Source: Myxococcus guangdongensis
Lineage (GTDB): Bacteria > Myxococcota > Myxococcia > Myxococcales > Myxococcaceae
Direction: 5' to 3'
NCBI RefSeq assembly: GCF_024198255.1
Contig: NZ_JAJVKW010000024.1
Span: 1-64,000 of the forward strand
DNA length: 64,000 nucleotides
This document shows, piece after piece, positions 52,729 to 62,047 of the stretch. Each line of letters opens with the position of its first letter. Within the stretch, counting starts at the first letter, position 1. The notes under the pieces are model-generated. The model did no database searches. It saw only the letters and a list, made by a program, of their open reading frames with translations, and was not told the origin of the DNA. A program made the position numbers and the translations under genes.

Positions 52729-53421
52729 TCAGACGCCCCGCTCGTTCGGGTCCCACATGTACTTGTGCATCTGGAGCTGGAAGCGGACGGAGAGCCGGTC
52801 CTCGATGGTCCACTCCGCGAGCTCGCGCGGGTGCAGCTTGCCGAACACGGTGGAGAACAGCACCGAGAAGGGCTTCTCGGTGAGGCGGTGCTCGGTGATG
52901 AGCGCCTTGGACCACTCGTAGTCCTCGCGCGAGCCGATGACGAACTTCACCTCGTCGTTGGCGTTCATCGACGTGAAGTTGCGCAAGTCGTTGCGCGCGC
53001 ACTCGCCCGAGGACGGCGTCTTCATGTCGACGATTTTGTGCACCGCCGGCGGCACCAGGCGCACGTCGATGGCGCCGCTGGTCTCCAGCAGCACGATGAG
53101 CCCCGCGTCGAGCATCGACTGCATCAGCGGATAGACGCCGGGCTGCAGGAGCGGCTCTCCGCCCGTCACCTCCACGCGCGGCGTGCGCAGGGCCTTCACC
53201 TGCTCCACCACGTCCGCGTTCTTCATGCGCGTGCCGCCGTGGAAGGCGAACTCGCTGTCGCAGTACGTGCAGCGCAGGTGGCAGCCGGTGAGGCGGACGA
53301 AGGCGCACAGCAGGCCCGCGTGCGAGGACTCGCCCTGGAGGGAGAGGTAGATCTCCTTCACCACCACGGAGTCGGCGGCGGGGACCAGACGGGGCTCGAT
53401 GTGCGGACGCGCGGCGGGCAT
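52729..53421 (-). CDS. queE: 7-Carboxy-7-deazaguanine synthase QueE
   Basis: 230 residues from ATG 53421. Radical-SAM enzyme: the cluster motif is CHLRCTYC (Cys-x3-Cys-x2-Cys), preceded by EIYLSLQGESSHAGLLCAFVR, a QueE hallmark, and followed by VEVTGGEPLLQ. Converts 6-carboxytetrahydropterin to 7-carboxy-7-deazaguanine for queuosine or related deazapurines. No other queuosine genes adjoin it. Confidence 0.93.
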   Translation of the reverse strand: MPAARPHIEPRLVPAADSVVVKEIYLSLQGESSHAGLLCAFVRLTGCHLRCTYCDSEFAFHGGTRMKNADVVEQVKALRTPRVEVTGGEPLLQPGVYPLMQSMLDAGLIVLLETSGAIDVRLVPPAVHKIVDMKTPSSGECARNDLRNFTSMNANDEVKFVIGSREDYEWSKALITEHRLTEKPFSVLFSTVFGKLHPRELAEWTIEDRLSVRFQLQMHKYMWDPNERGV

Positions 53422-53616
53422 GGCTTCTTCGTGAGACTGGGAGGAGCGGCGCTTCAACCCCAGTCAGCCCACGAGGTCAAGCCGCTCCCCAATCCGGAGC
53501 CAACGCCCCGGCCGCGCCGCCGGATTCCCCGCCCGCCCAGGAGGGAGCCTGGAGGCGGGAACCCCGAGCAATCTGGAGCACTTGCGGCTGTCCGGACGCT
53601 CGGGCGCGCCGAGCCT

Positions 53617-54558
53617 TCAAGTCCCGGCGGTGCCCCGACGGGGCGGGGCGACCTCCGGCTCCGTCTGGGGGGCGGCGGCCGCGCGGTGGTGATGCACGGG
53701 GCAGCCCTGGGGGAAGGTGCCGAGCTTCTCGACGTCGTAGCCCTGGGGGTAGGTGCGCAGGTTGGCGCCCTCGCGCCCGAACTGCGGCGTCTTCCGAGGC
53801 GGCAGCGCGTAGCGCACGAACCGGCCGCGCAGCCAGAGCGCGGAGCGGAACACCTTCCGGCTGAGAGCGGAGGGGCGCGGGTAATGGAAGGCGTCCAGGA
53901 GCCCGTCCTCCATGAGCGTGCGCGCGAACAGCGTGACGAGCGACTTGGGCGCGAGGTTCGACGGAGGGAAGGTGGTGAGCAGCTCCAGCGTGGCGTCGGC
54001 GACGGCGCGGCTGCGTTCGTCGTAGGCGAAGTGCTTCGCCTCGTAGTCATCCATGAACGTGGTGAAGTCGTCGTACGTCTCCGGGATGTCCCGGATGCCC
54101 ATGTGGCGCCCCATGGCGCGGTAGTAGTGGGTCCACGCCGTCACCTCGTGGGGCGTCAGGGCCCTCCAGCCGAACTCCGCGAGCCAGCGCACCGGCGTGA
54201 CGACGAAGGTGCACAGCACGTAGCGCATGTCGTCGTTGGAGATGTCATAGGCGCCGTGCATCTGGTTCATCCGGCGCAGGGCCGTGCGTCCCGCGGGGCT
54301 GGCCATGCCGTGCTCGAGGATGGCGTCGAGCACGAGCACCGTGTCGTCGTAGCGCTTCTGGGTGCGCGCGGTGAACTCACCGGTGTCGTGCAGCAGCACG
54401 CCGATGCTCGGCACCGCGTAGGTGCGGAACAGCGCGAAGCTGAGCGCCTGGGTGATGTCCCAGGGGAACTCCTGGGTGGCGAGGATGCGGACGATGTCCT
54501 CGTACTGCGTCACCGCATCCAGGCGGTCGGTTCGGTCGCGCAGCGCGAAGCGCTTCAT
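53617..54558 (-). CDS. MpaB-like DUF2236 oxygenase-family protein
   Basis: 313 residues, ATG 54558 with GCAGGAGGG upstream. Helical protein of the DUF2236/MpaB/latex-clearing family: FRTYAVPSIGVLLHDTGEF, TALRRMNQMHGAYDISNDDMRYVL, TPHEVTAWTHYYRAMGRHMGI. Members bind heme b or iron and oxidise hydrophobic substrates. The His residues of MNQMHGAYD and WTHYYRAMGRHMG are candidate ligands. The C-terminus is disordered. Substrate unknown. Confidence 0.8.
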   Translation of the reverse strand: MKRFALRDRTDRLDAVTQYEDIVRILATQEFPWDITQALSFALFRTYAVPSIGVLLHDTGEFTARTQKRYDDTVLVLDAILEHGMASPAGRTALRRMNQMHGAYDISNDDMRYVLCTFVVTPVRWLAEFGWRALTPHEVTAWTHYYRAMGRHMGIRDIPETYDDFTTFMDDYEAKHFAYDERSRAVADATLELLTTFPPSNLAPKSLVTLFARTLMEDGLLDAFHYPRPSALSRKVFRSALWLRGRFVRYALPPRKTPQFGREGANLRTYPQGYDVEKLGTFPQGCPVHHHRAAAAPQTEPEVAPPRRGTAGT

Positions 54559-54633
54559 CCGGGTCCCTCCTGCGAGAGCTGGCCGGGCACTGTACCGAAG
54601 GCCCGGGGCGCCCGCTTGTTGGCACTTGCAGGC

Positions 54634-55473
54634 CTAACGGCCGCTGGGGGGGCTGCCCTTCACGCGCTCGACGAAGGCGTCGATGAGGTGCCGGGCGATG
54701 CTCAGGCGCGGCGGGACGCGGGGCATCTGGTCGGGGTGGAACCAGTGGGCTTCCGCGATTTCCTTGCCGTCGACCTGGATGTCGCCGCCCGCGTACTCGG
54801 CGGTGAAGCCCACCATCAGCGAGCGTCCGAAGGGCCAGGGCTGCGAGCCGAAGTAGCGGATGTTCTTCACGTCGACGCCGACCTCCTCCTTCACCTCGCG
54901 CGCGACGCACTCCTCCAGCGACTCCCCGGCGTCCACGAAGCCCGCGAGCGTGCTGAACATGGGCTCCGGCAGGGTGGAGTTGCGCGCGAGCAGCATCGTG
55001 TCGCCCCGGGTGACGAGGACAATCATCGCGGGGGAGATGCGTGGATAGAACGGAGTGTTGTCCACCGGGCACCTGCGGGCGCGCTCTCCGGCGACGAGCT
55101 GCGTGGGCTGGCCGCAGCGTCCGCAGAAGCGGTGCTGCACGTCCCACTCGGAGATGGCGAGCGCGCGTCCCGCGATGGCGAAGCGCACCTCGTCCAGTCG
55201 CTTGTAGAGCGCGCGGGCGGGCACCAGGGTGGTGCCCTCGGGTGGCGCGAAGTCCCGGGCGAGCGGCGCGGTGTAGCAGTCCACGCCGTCCAGCGTGCCC
55301 AGGTAGTGCGCCGTCGGGGCGACGTCGGGGAACGCCGCGCCGGTGGGCAGGACGATGGCGCCATCGCGCTCGGAGATGAGCAGCTCCATGCCGCGCGCGA
55401 GGAAGAGCAGCGCGTTGTCGCGAGGACGCTCGGGCGGTTCGTGACTGGGGAGGAAGATGGGGGTGGGGCTCAC
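54634..55473 (-). CDS. nudC: NAD+/NADH pyrophosphatase NudC-like
   Basis: 279 residues from GTG 55473. N-terminal domain, a zinc ribbon region (CGRCG at about 117-121), then the Nudix box GFVDAGESLEECVAREVKEEVG and the NudC-specific SQPWPFGRSLM. Hydrolyses NAD(H) and can decap NAD-RNA. The ribbon has only three Cys: the second pair reads RRCPVDNT instead of CxxC, so zinc binding may be lost or changed. Confidence 0.88.
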   Translation of the reverse strand: MSPTPIFLPSHEPPERPRDNALLFLARGMELLISERDGAIVLPTGAAFPDVAPTAHYLGTLDGVDCYTAPLARDFAPPEGTTLVPARALYKRLDEVRFAIAGRALAISEWDVQHRFCGRCGQPTQLVAGERARRCPVDNTPFYPRISPAMIVLVTRGDTMLLARNSTLPEPMFSTLAGFVDAGESLEECVAREVKEEVGVDVKNIRYFGSQPWPFGRSLMVGFTAEYAGGDIQVDGKEIAEAHWFHPDQMPRVPPRLSIARHLIDAFVERVKGSPPSGR

Positions 55474-55548
55474 GCAGGGCAGCTTAATGGGCCGGGCCCA
55501 CGCACGCAGGACTCGTTCCTCGCTGGGTGCAAGGTGCCCCGGGCGGCC

Positions 55549-56016
55549 TCAAGGACTCGGGGTCCCCCGGCGCGAGGCGAGCCAGCCATCCACGGTGAGG
55601 CGGGCATCCGCCGCGCGTGCCAGCAGGACGTAGTAGGCGAGGGCGTAGCTCAGGTGCAGGCCCACGGTGCTCCACTGCTGTCGCAGGGATTCGCCGAAGG
55701 TGAGCGTGGACATGAGCAGGGCCCCCAGGGTGAGCACGTGGCGCAGCCGCAGGCCCAGGAGGATGCCCACGCCCACCGCCAGCTCGACGAAGGGCAGGCC
55801 GAGCGCGTAGGCCCGCACGCTCCATTCGGGCAGGGGCGAGTCCGCGAAGTTCTTCACGATGGCGTCCGCGAACGCGCCGGGGGCGCTCACCCGCGTCAGG
55901 CCGTGCAGGCCGATGTTGATGCCGAGGATGAGCCGGAGCACGCCGTGGGCGAGCTGGCGGTCCTCCCAGCGCGCGGGGCTTCGGGTCGGGGCCACTTCGG
56001 GATGGGGAGACGTCAC
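55549..56016 (-). CDS. DoxX-family membrane protein
   Basis: 155 residues from GTG 56016, which has AGGAGG six bases upstream; a GTG at 56040 is less well placed. Four membrane helices with the DoxX motif HGVLRLILGINIGLHGLTRV and the LPFVELAVGVGILLGL helix. DoxX proteins are quinone-linked membrane components with unclear substrate. Divergent from the LysR gene at 56182, which probably regulates it. Confidence 0.8.
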   Translation of the reverse strand: MTSPHPEVAPTRSPARWEDRQLAHGVLRLILGINIGLHGLTRVSAPGAFADAIVKNFADSPLPEWSVRAYALGLPFVELAVGVGILLGLRLRHVLTLGALLMSTLTFGESLRQQWSTVGLHLSYALAYYVLLARAADARLTVDGWLASRRGTPSP

Positions 56017-56181
56017 GTCGGTCCTCCTGCTCGTGGACACGAGCTGGGTTGGGGCGTGACGGAGCGTGCCCTCGATGTCGGGTCGGTGTCGCTCCGGTCA
56101 CGAGTCCCTGAATGCGCCGGGAGGACGGTCTTGAACAGCCGTCAGGGATGCACGACATTCGTGCGCGAGGAGCACGAATCC

Positions 56182-57099
56182 ATGGCGGGCAGGGACCGGT
56201 TCGAGTCGCTGAGGACGTTCGTGGAGGTGGCCCGCGCGGGGAGCCTCGCGGGCGCGGCGCGGGTGTTGAGGAGGGCGCCGTCGGCGGTGAGTCGCGAGCT
56301 GGGTGCGCTGGAGGCGCGGTTGGGCGCGGAGCTGGTGCAGCGCACGACGCGGCGGCTCCAGCTCACGGCGGCGGGCGAGCGCTACCTGACGCACGCGCGA
56401 GGCATCCTGGAGGCGCTCGACGAGGCGGAGCGGGACCTGACGGAGCAGGGCGTTCCGCGCGGGGTGCTGCGCGTCTCCGCGCCCATCGTCTTCGGCCAGT
56501 GGGTGCTGGTGCCGTGGGTGGAGGCCTTCCTGCGCGCGCATCCCGAGGTCAGCGTGGAGCTGATTCTCGAGGACGAGCTGGTGGACCTGGTGCAGGGCGG
56601 CGTGGACGTGGCGCTGCGAATCGTCACGCGCCTGGAGCCGAGCGCCCTCGTGGTGCGCCGCGTGGCCGTGCAGCCCTATGTCCTGTGCGCGAGCCCCGGT
56701 TATCTGCGCGAGCATGGGACGCCCCGGCGCGTGCGGGAGCTGGCGGAGCACCAGGTGCTGGTGCCGCTGCGTGGACCGGCGGCCCGTCCGCTGGAGCTGC
56801 TCCACGCCGGGCGCACGCAGGAGGTCCGCCTGACGAAGAGCCGCTTTCGCAGCAACAACCTGCCCGCGCTGCACGGGGCAGCGCTGCGCGGGTTGGGGAT
56901 TGCGTCGCTGCCGGAGTACGTTGCCGCACCGGAGCTGGCGTCCGGCGCGCTGGTGCGCGTGCTGGCGCCGTGGCGGCCGACGCCTCGCTACATCTCCGCG
57001 CTGTACCTGCGCCGGGCGGCCATGCCCGCGCACGTGCGAGCCTTCCTGGACTTCGTCACGGAGCGCGCGGCGAAGCACTTCCCGCCGGACTTGGACTAG
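56182..57099 (+). CDS. LysR-family transcriptional regulator
   Basis: 305 residues from ATG 56182 with GAGGAGCACG upstream. Winged helix 5-64 (SLAGAARVLRRAPSAVSRELGALEARLG contains the recognition helix) and a substrate-binding domain from about 92. Divergent from DoxX by 165 bases, the typical LysR arrangement. Spacer half-sites of T-N11-A type could not be fixed by eye. The stop overlaps the convergent gloA stop by four bases. Confidence 0.88.
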   Translation: MAGRDRFESLRTFVEVARAGSLAGAARVLRRAPSAVSRELGALEARLGAELVQRTTRRLQLTAAGERYLTHARGILEALDEAERDLTEQGVPRGVLRVSAPIVFGQWVLVPWVEAFLRAHPEVSVELILEDELVDLVQGGVDVALRIVTRLEPSALVVRRVAVQPYVLCASPGYLREHGTPRRVRELAEHQVLVPLRGPAARPLELLHAGRTQEVRLTKSRFRSNNLPALHGAALRGLGIASLPEYVAAPELASGALVRVLAPWRPTPRYISALYLRRAAMPAHVRAFLDFVTERAAKHFPPDLD

Positions 57100-57482
57100 G
57101 AGCCCTGCTCGATGAGCTCGACGCGGTAGCCGTCCGGGTCTTCGACGAAGGCGATGACGGTGGTGCCGTGCTTCATCGGCCCCGGCTCGCGGACGACCTT
57201 GCCGCCGGCCTCGCGGATGGCGTCGCACGTCGCGCGGATGTCCTTCACGCCCAGGGCCACGTGGCCGTAGGCCGTGCCCAGCTCGTACTTCTCCACGCCC
57301 CAGTTGTGGGTGAGCTCCAGGGCGGGGTGCGTGTCCTCGGGGCCGAAGCCCACGAAGGCCAGGGTGAACTTCCCGTCGGGATAATCGCGGCGACGCAGCA
57401 GCGTCATGCCGATGATCCGGGTGTAGAAGTCGAGCGACTTCTCCAGGTTCCCCACGCGCAACATGGTGTGCAGGATTCGCAT
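57096..57482 (-). CDS. gloA: Lactoylglutathione lyase (glyoxalase I)
   Basis: 128 residues from ATG 57482 (an ATG at 57494 would add four residues). All four metal ligands of the E. coli enzyme are at the same positions: His5, Glu56 (ALELTHNWG), His74 (YGHVALGV) and Glu122 (YRVELIEQ). Detoxifies methylglyoxal as its glutathione adduct. Short form, nickel-type expected. Overlaps the LysR stop by four bases. Confidence 0.95.
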   Translation of the reverse strand: MRILHTMLRVGNLEKSLDFYTRIIGMTLLRRRDYPDGKFTLAFVGFGPEDTHPALELTHNWGVEKYELGTAYGHVALGVKDIRATCDAIREAGGKVVREPGPMKHGTTVIAFVEDPDGYRVELIEQGS

Positions 57483-57540
57483 GCCGCGCTTCATAACGCC
57501 CCGGGCGCCGCGCGTCTCGCGCGGGCTGTCGGCACTCGGA

Positions 57541-59856
57541 CTATGGGTTCACGGAGGACTCGTTGGCCCGGACCTTCCGTGGAACGGCGAACCGCCCCAC
57601 GGCCACCCGTCCGTCGGAGACCGGCCGTCCAGACGCCTCGAGCAGGGGCACGCGCGACTGGTCGCCGCCCGCGTGCCACAGCCCCACGAGCACCGTCCAT
57701 TCACCCGGAGGCCAGCCGCGCGTGGACACGGAGAACGCGTCGCGCAGCAGCGTGTCCCGGGGCGCGTCCGTGAAGAACCAGGTGCCCCCCACCACGTCGT
57801 GGTCCGCGCCGAGTCGACGACCGTCCGCGGCGACGATGTGCACGAAGATGCCCACCGAGCGCGGCACCGGCCCCGTCACGCGCCAGTTCAGCACCATCGA
57901 CGCGATGCCCTCCGCGTCGGGCTCCTCGGGAATCTCCGCGGCCACCAGCTCGACGGGCACGCCGAAGCGCGCGTTGATGGGCGTGGCCTTCGCGGGCAGC
58001 TGCGCCACCGTCAGCGGAGAGCCGTCCTGGTTGCGCGGGTCCGGCTTCGCCACGGGCTCGCTCCATGCGCTGGCCACGAGGCCCCACGCGGCGAGCGGCA
58101 CCAGGGCGACGCCCACCGTCACGGGCCAGGACAGCCGCTGTCCCCGACGCTCGCGCCACAGGAGGACGCCGAGCCCCACCCACGCGAGCACGGACACCAT
58201 GGAGCCGCCGAGCCCCGAGCGCGGCAGGAAGCTCAGCACCACCTGGTGGTGGCCCTGGGGCACGCGCACGCCCAGCAGCCCGTCACGCGAGACGACCTCG
58301 CCCTGTGAGGACTTCCAGCCGGGGTGCCAGTTCTGGTTGACCAGGAGCACGGTGGGCCGCGTGGCGTCCACGTCCACGGTGACGCGGTTGGGGGTCCACT
58401 CCACGCGGCGCGCCGAGCCGGAGCCGGGCTCCTCCAGGTACTCCTCCTGGTTCAGGTCGCCGCGCAGCTTCGAGGACATGGGCACGGGCCACGCTTCGCC
58501 GCAGGCGATGGAGCCTCGGTTGAGCGCGAGCAGGTGCCCCTGCGTCCAGCGGTTGCCGCGTGCCTGCGCGAAGGGCTGCGCCTTCTCGACGGGCATCGGA
58601 ATCATCTGCGCCCAGTGCGAGAGGTTGTCGAAGGCGCGCACTTGCAGGCCCCAGCTCGCCAGGGCCACCGCGCACGCGGCCGCCGCGGCCCAGGTCCACC
58701 GCGCGGGCGAGCGCCACGTGCGCGCCAGCAGGACGGTGAGGCCCAGCGCGGCCAGCTCCGCGAGGAAGAAGCAGGTGGGGACGAGGAAGCGCTCGGGGTA
58801 GCGGAACGTCTCGAAGATGGGCAGCGTGCGCAGGCCCGCGAACAGGGACGGTGACGCGGCGTAGCCCGCGGCCATCCACGCGCAGAGGCTGGCGACGATG
58901 GCGGGGTAGAGCGCGCGACGCCACGCGAAGGCGAGGGCCGGCAGCGCGAGCACGAGCGCGGCGGGGGCGAAGTAGAAGTTGCCTGTGTCGCTGTAGCCGG
59001 AGCGAGCCGGGAGCTCGAGCAGCATCTTCACGAGCGGCGCGAAGTCGTTGCCCGGTGTGCCCGCCATGACGCGCGGTGAGGAGCGCATCGTCTCGAGGAT
59101 GGGCCACAGGCGGAAGGCGCAGGCGGCCAGCGTGAAGCACGCGGTGGCGCCCAGGGACCACAGGGCCTGGATGCGGCGGGGCGTGCCGCGCAGGGCGTAG
59201 AGCGAGCGGCCCGTCTCGAGGGCGACGAAGAGGGCGCCCATGGGCACGGGGTAGGTGCCGCCGAAGGCGAGCAGCAGGGAGAAGACGGCGGCGACGAGCG
59301 CGGCGCCGGACAGCTTGCCCTCGACGGCGCGGCGGGTGCCGACGAGCAGCCACGGCAGCAGGAGGAAGCCGGCGAAGTTGAGCCAGCCGATGGACCATGA
59401 GAGCGCGGTGAAGCCCATCAACCCGAAGAGGGGCGCGGCGCCGAGCGCGCCGGTCGCGGAGCCCACGCGTCGTCGGGCGTAGTGGAAGAAGCCCTCCATG
59501 CCGAGCACGAGGAAGGCCCACAGCAGCACGGGCTCCGCGCGGCGCGGACCGATGAGCGAGGACACCAGCACGGTGGGCGCGAAGACGCGCGTCTGCGGAC
59601 TGCCGAGCGCGTACTGGCCACCGCAGGACCAGGGGTTCCACAGCGGGAGCTGTCCGTAGTGCGTCACGCTGCGCGTGCCCGCGTCCTCGTACGAGTCGAG
59701 CAGGTGCGAGTCGCGGAAGTCATTCAACCCTCCGGCGACGGACAGGGGACGCCAGCACGCGATGAGCGCGATGACGCCGAAGAGGGTCAGGCGCACGCTG
59801 GTGAGCGAGGCGGCGCGGTGCACGGCGCGGAGCAATCCGTGGGACGAGGTCGTCAT
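57541..59856 (-). CDS. YfhO-like polytopic membrane protein
   Basis: 771 residues. About eleven to thirteen membrane helices, with the first loop SHLLDSYEDAGTRSVTHYGQLPLWNPW-type segment typical of YfhO/GT-C-like membrane enzymes, where an Asp near the first loop binds metal and lipid sugar. A large soluble C-terminal part (from about 580) adds beta strands. Could be a lipid-linked glycosyltransferase or related. No sugar-pathway genes nearby. ATG 59856, weak ribosome binding site. Confidence 0.75.
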   Translation of the reverse strand: MTTSSHGLLRAVHRAASLTSVRLTLFGVIALIACWRPLSVAGGLNDFRDSHLLDSYEDAGTRSVTHYGQLPLWNPWSCGGQYALGSPQTRVFAPTVLVSSLIGPRRAEPVLLWAFLVLGMEGFFHYARRRVGSATGALGAAPLFGLMGFTALSWSIGWLNFAGFLLLPWLLVGTRRAVEGKLSGAALVAAVFSLLLAFGGTYPVPMGALFVALETGRSLYALRGTPRRIQALWSLGATACFTLAACAFRLWPILETMRSSPRVMAGTPGNDFAPLVKMLLELPARSGYSDTGNFYFAPAALVLALPALAFAWRRALYPAIVASLCAWMAAGYAASPSLFAGLRTLPIFETFRYPERFLVPTCFFLAELAALGLTVLLARTWRSPARWTWAAAAACAVALASWGLQVRAFDNLSHWAQMIPMPVEKAQPFAQARGNRWTQGHLLALNRGSIACGEAWPVPMSSKLRGDLNQEEYLEEPGSGSARRVEWTPNRVTVDVDATRPTVLLVNQNWHPGWKSSQGEVVSRDGLLGVRVPQGHHQVVLSFLPRSGLGGSMVSVLAWVGLGVLLWRERRGQRLSWPVTVGVALVPLAAWGLVASAWSEPVAKPDPRNQDGSPLTVAQLPAKATPINARFGVPVELVAAEIPEEPDAEGIASMVLNWRVTGPVPRSVGIFVHIVAADGRRLGADHDVVGGTWFFTDAPRDTLLRDAFSVSTRGWPPGEWTVLVGLWHAGGDQSRVPLLEASGRPVSDGRVAVGRFAVPRKVRANESSVNP

Positions 59857-60200
59857 GCGCGAAGGGGCGCGCCGTGGGGCGCGAGAGCGAGGGAAGTAGC
59901 TCGCATCCGTCGAGGATGGAGTGAGAAATCGGTGGGGCGAGGGGGCCTGTCGGCGGCTCCGAGAGGCGTCACGTGCACGAGGTTCCCACGCGACATGGCG
60001 AGAATCTCCGCCGTTGCCGACTGCCGAGGATGCAGCGAGGAGTTCGCGGGGCCAGTCGCTCCAGCGGCCTCGGACGACGTCAGGTGCGCGAGCTCCTCAT
60101 CCACCCGCTCGCGAGTGACACGGTCGCGCGAGGCACGCAGAGGCCGAGCGAGGCGGGAGGTCTCGCCGCGCATCAGTCGTAGAACGGCCGTGGCTTGCAC
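59853..60200 (-). CDS. Doubtful frame between two genes
   Basis: 115 codons from GTG 60200. It overlaps the upstream gene by 28 bases and the downstream start by ATGA, which would suit an operon. But codon bias is weaker than in neighbours, no ribosome binding site precedes it, and the product (Arg/Ala/Ser/Pro-rich) resembles nothing. If it is not real, 59857-60172 is a featureless 316-base spacer. Confidence 0.25.
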   Translation of the reverse strand: MQATAVLRLMRGETSRLARPLRASRDRVTRERVDEELAHLTSSEAAGATGPANSSLHPRQSATAEILAMSRGNLVHVTPLGAADRPPRPTDFSLHPRRMRATSLALAPHGAPLRA

Positions 60201-60583
60201 GGGCTCGCGGTGGCCTTGCGCGGAGTCGTCACGGGAGACGAGGCGCGCAGCTCCGTGTCGATGGCGTCGAACACGTCCGTGACGGGCACGTCACGCCGCC
60301 GCGCCTCGGTCATCACCCAGCCGCGCTCGGAGGCGCCGAAGTCGTCATCCTGGGACCAGTGGTCTCCGGGGAACGAGTGCATCGAGCGCCGCCGCCAGTG
60401 GGGCTCGGCCTCCGCGGCCATCCTGCCGAGCACCTCGCGCTCCTCCGAGGACAGGCGCCGCGAGGGCGCCTTCACCTCCGAAGTCACGGCCCGCGCCACC
60501 GCCACGCCACCGCACAGCGCGAGCCCGAGCCACCCCGAGAGTGCCACGCGTCGCCAGTGCGCCTGCGTCTTCGTCATCGTCAT
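60173..60583 (-). CDS. Signal-anchored or secreted small protein
   Basis: 136 residues from ATG 60583. The hydrophobic segment VALSGWLGLALCGGVAVARA (about 12-31) is a signal anchor or signal peptide. The remainder is polar with SSEEREVLGRMAAEAEPHWRRR and DDFGASERGWVMTEARRRDVPVTDVFDAID. No Cys pairs or enzymatic motif. Not recognised; codon bias is typical. Confidence 0.65.
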   Translation of the reverse strand: MTMTKTQAHWRRVALSGWLGLALCGGVAVARAVTSEVKAPSRRLSSEEREVLGRMAAEAEPHWRRRSMHSFPGDHWSQDDDFGASERGWVMTEARRRDVPVTDVFDAIDTELRASSPVTTPRKATASPCKPRPFYD

Positions 60584-60685
60584 GGAGCCCACCCGTCGTC
60601 GATGGGTTCCTACTCCAACTCCCACGGACGCATCACCCGAATCCGCTGCCCGCGACCAGGCGGGCGAGGCACCGGCCGTCCGCGC

Positions 60686-61906
60686 TCAGGAGCGGTCGTT
60701 CTCGTCGGCGTCCGCTTCCAGCTCGTACGGGTTCGCGAGCAGCCGGTGTGCCCCCTCCATCATCTCCACCACGATCTGCCCGGCGGGCTGCACGCTCTCG
60801 ATGCGCGCCATGCTGGAGCCGCTGGCGGGCAGCACCATCTCCTCCAGGTCACCCTGCGTGTCCGGCGTGGGCACGAAGGCGCTGAAGCGCGGCATCGTGT
60901 AGAGCGCGTCCCCACCCGCGAGCCCCGGGAACAGCCGCGTCGTGCCGATGGTGTCCTGCGTCTGCGTCGGCGCCTTCGCCTCCCGGCCCGCCCACTCGCG
61001 CACCACGCGGTTGCGCAGCACCCGCTGCCTGGGGCCGCTCCACTCCGGACCGAAGAGCGTGGTGAAGTCCGAGTCGCGAGCGTCCCCGTCGACCAGCCGC
61101 TGCTTGTAGCCCGGGTGCGCGTACGCCTCCACGGAGGCCACCATGCGCGTGCCCACCCAGACGCCGTCCGCGCCGTGATACATCGCGCGCGCCGCGCTCA
61201 GCGCGTCCGCGATGCCTCCCGCGGCCAACAGGGGAAGCTCCCCCGTCAGCGCGCGCAGCTCCCGCACCAGCTTCAACGTGGGCGTGGTGCCCCGGTTGTA
61301 GCCCGCCGCCTGTCGCCCCTGCGCGATGAGCCCGTCCACGCCGAGCGCCAGCGCGTCCTTCGCGAAGTCCACCGAGCCCGCCTGCACCCAGACGCGGATG
61401 CCCGCGGCCCTCAGGTCCTTCACCCACGCGGCGGGCGGCAGGGCCCAGTGGAACGCGACCACGGGGACGCGCTCGGTGATGCACGTGTCGATGTGCTCGC
61501 GCGTGGTGAGGTCCCCGGCCCGCGCATGGTCCAGGATGAAGTCCACGCCGAAGGGCCGCTGCGTGCCGGCGCGGATGGCCTGGATGCGAGCGCGCAGGAA
61601 CGGCGCGGGCTCGGGCGCCGAGCCCAACATGCCGATGCCACCCGCCTCCGAGACGGCGATGACCAGGGGCGGCAGCGCCACGAAGGCCATGCCCGCGCTG
61701 ACGAAGGGGTAGTGCACCCCCAGGTCCTTCGTCAGCCGCGTGTGCAGCGTGTTGTCCTCCAGCACCTGGATGGGGCGGCGAGGCGCGCGCTCGGCCTCCG
61801 CTTCGGAGGAGAGGCCCTCGTCATCCAGCTCGCTGTCTCTCGGAGCTCCGGAGGGGCCGGCCCGAGGGGAGGAGGGCGCGCCGCGTCCGTCGTTCGTTCC
61901 GTTCAT
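60686..61906 (-). CDS. Nitronate monooxygenase-like flavoprotein
   Basis: 406 residues from ATG 61906 with GAGGAGACACG upstream. FMN-dependent TIM barrel: PFVSAGMAFVALPPLVIAVSEAGGIGMLG, FGVDFILD, LPLLAAGGIADALSAARAMYHGADGVWVGTRM. The loop that normally reads AGGHxG with the catalytic His reads QAAGYNRG here, so nitronate oxidation is doubtful. A disordered acidic N-terminal 45 residues is added. May be a related NAD(P)H-flavin oxidoreductase. Confidence 0.8.
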   Translation of the reverse strand: MNGTNDGRGAPSSPRAGPSGAPRDSELDDEGLSSEAEAERAPRRPIQVLEDNTLHTRLTKDLGVHYPFVSAGMAFVALPPLVIAVSEAGGIGMLGSAPEPAPFLRARIQAIRAGTQRPFGVDFILDHARAGDLTTREHIDTCITERVPVVAFHWALPPAAWVKDLRAAGIRVWVQAGSVDFAKDALALGVDGLIAQGRQAAGYNRGTTPTLKLVRELRALTGELPLLAAGGIADALSAARAMYHGADGVWVGTRMVASVEAYAHPGYKQRLVDGDARDSDFTTLFGPEWSGPRQRVLRNRVVREWAGREAKAPTQTQDTIGTTRLFPGLAGGDALYTMPRFSAFVPTPDTQGDLEEMVLPASGSSMARIESVQPAGQIVVEMMEGAHRLLANPYELEADADENDRS

Positions 61907-62047
61907 CGTGTCTCCTCGATGTCGCTGGCTCGCTGGAAAGGTTACCAGCATCCCCCGGTTGTTGAGGTCAGGGGGCGACACGGCGATGGTCAGCCCGGAT
62001 GCTCGACGACAGATGCCGGTGTCCGCTGGTGAGCAGCGCTCACGTGC

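Noticed and set aside
52765..57099. Very long plus-strand open frame (about 1,440 codons) ending in the LysR gene
   Set aside because: All but the last 305 codons are antisense to queE, the MpaB-like gene, nudC and doxX. The high GC content leaves antisense frames open. The real gene starts at 56182.
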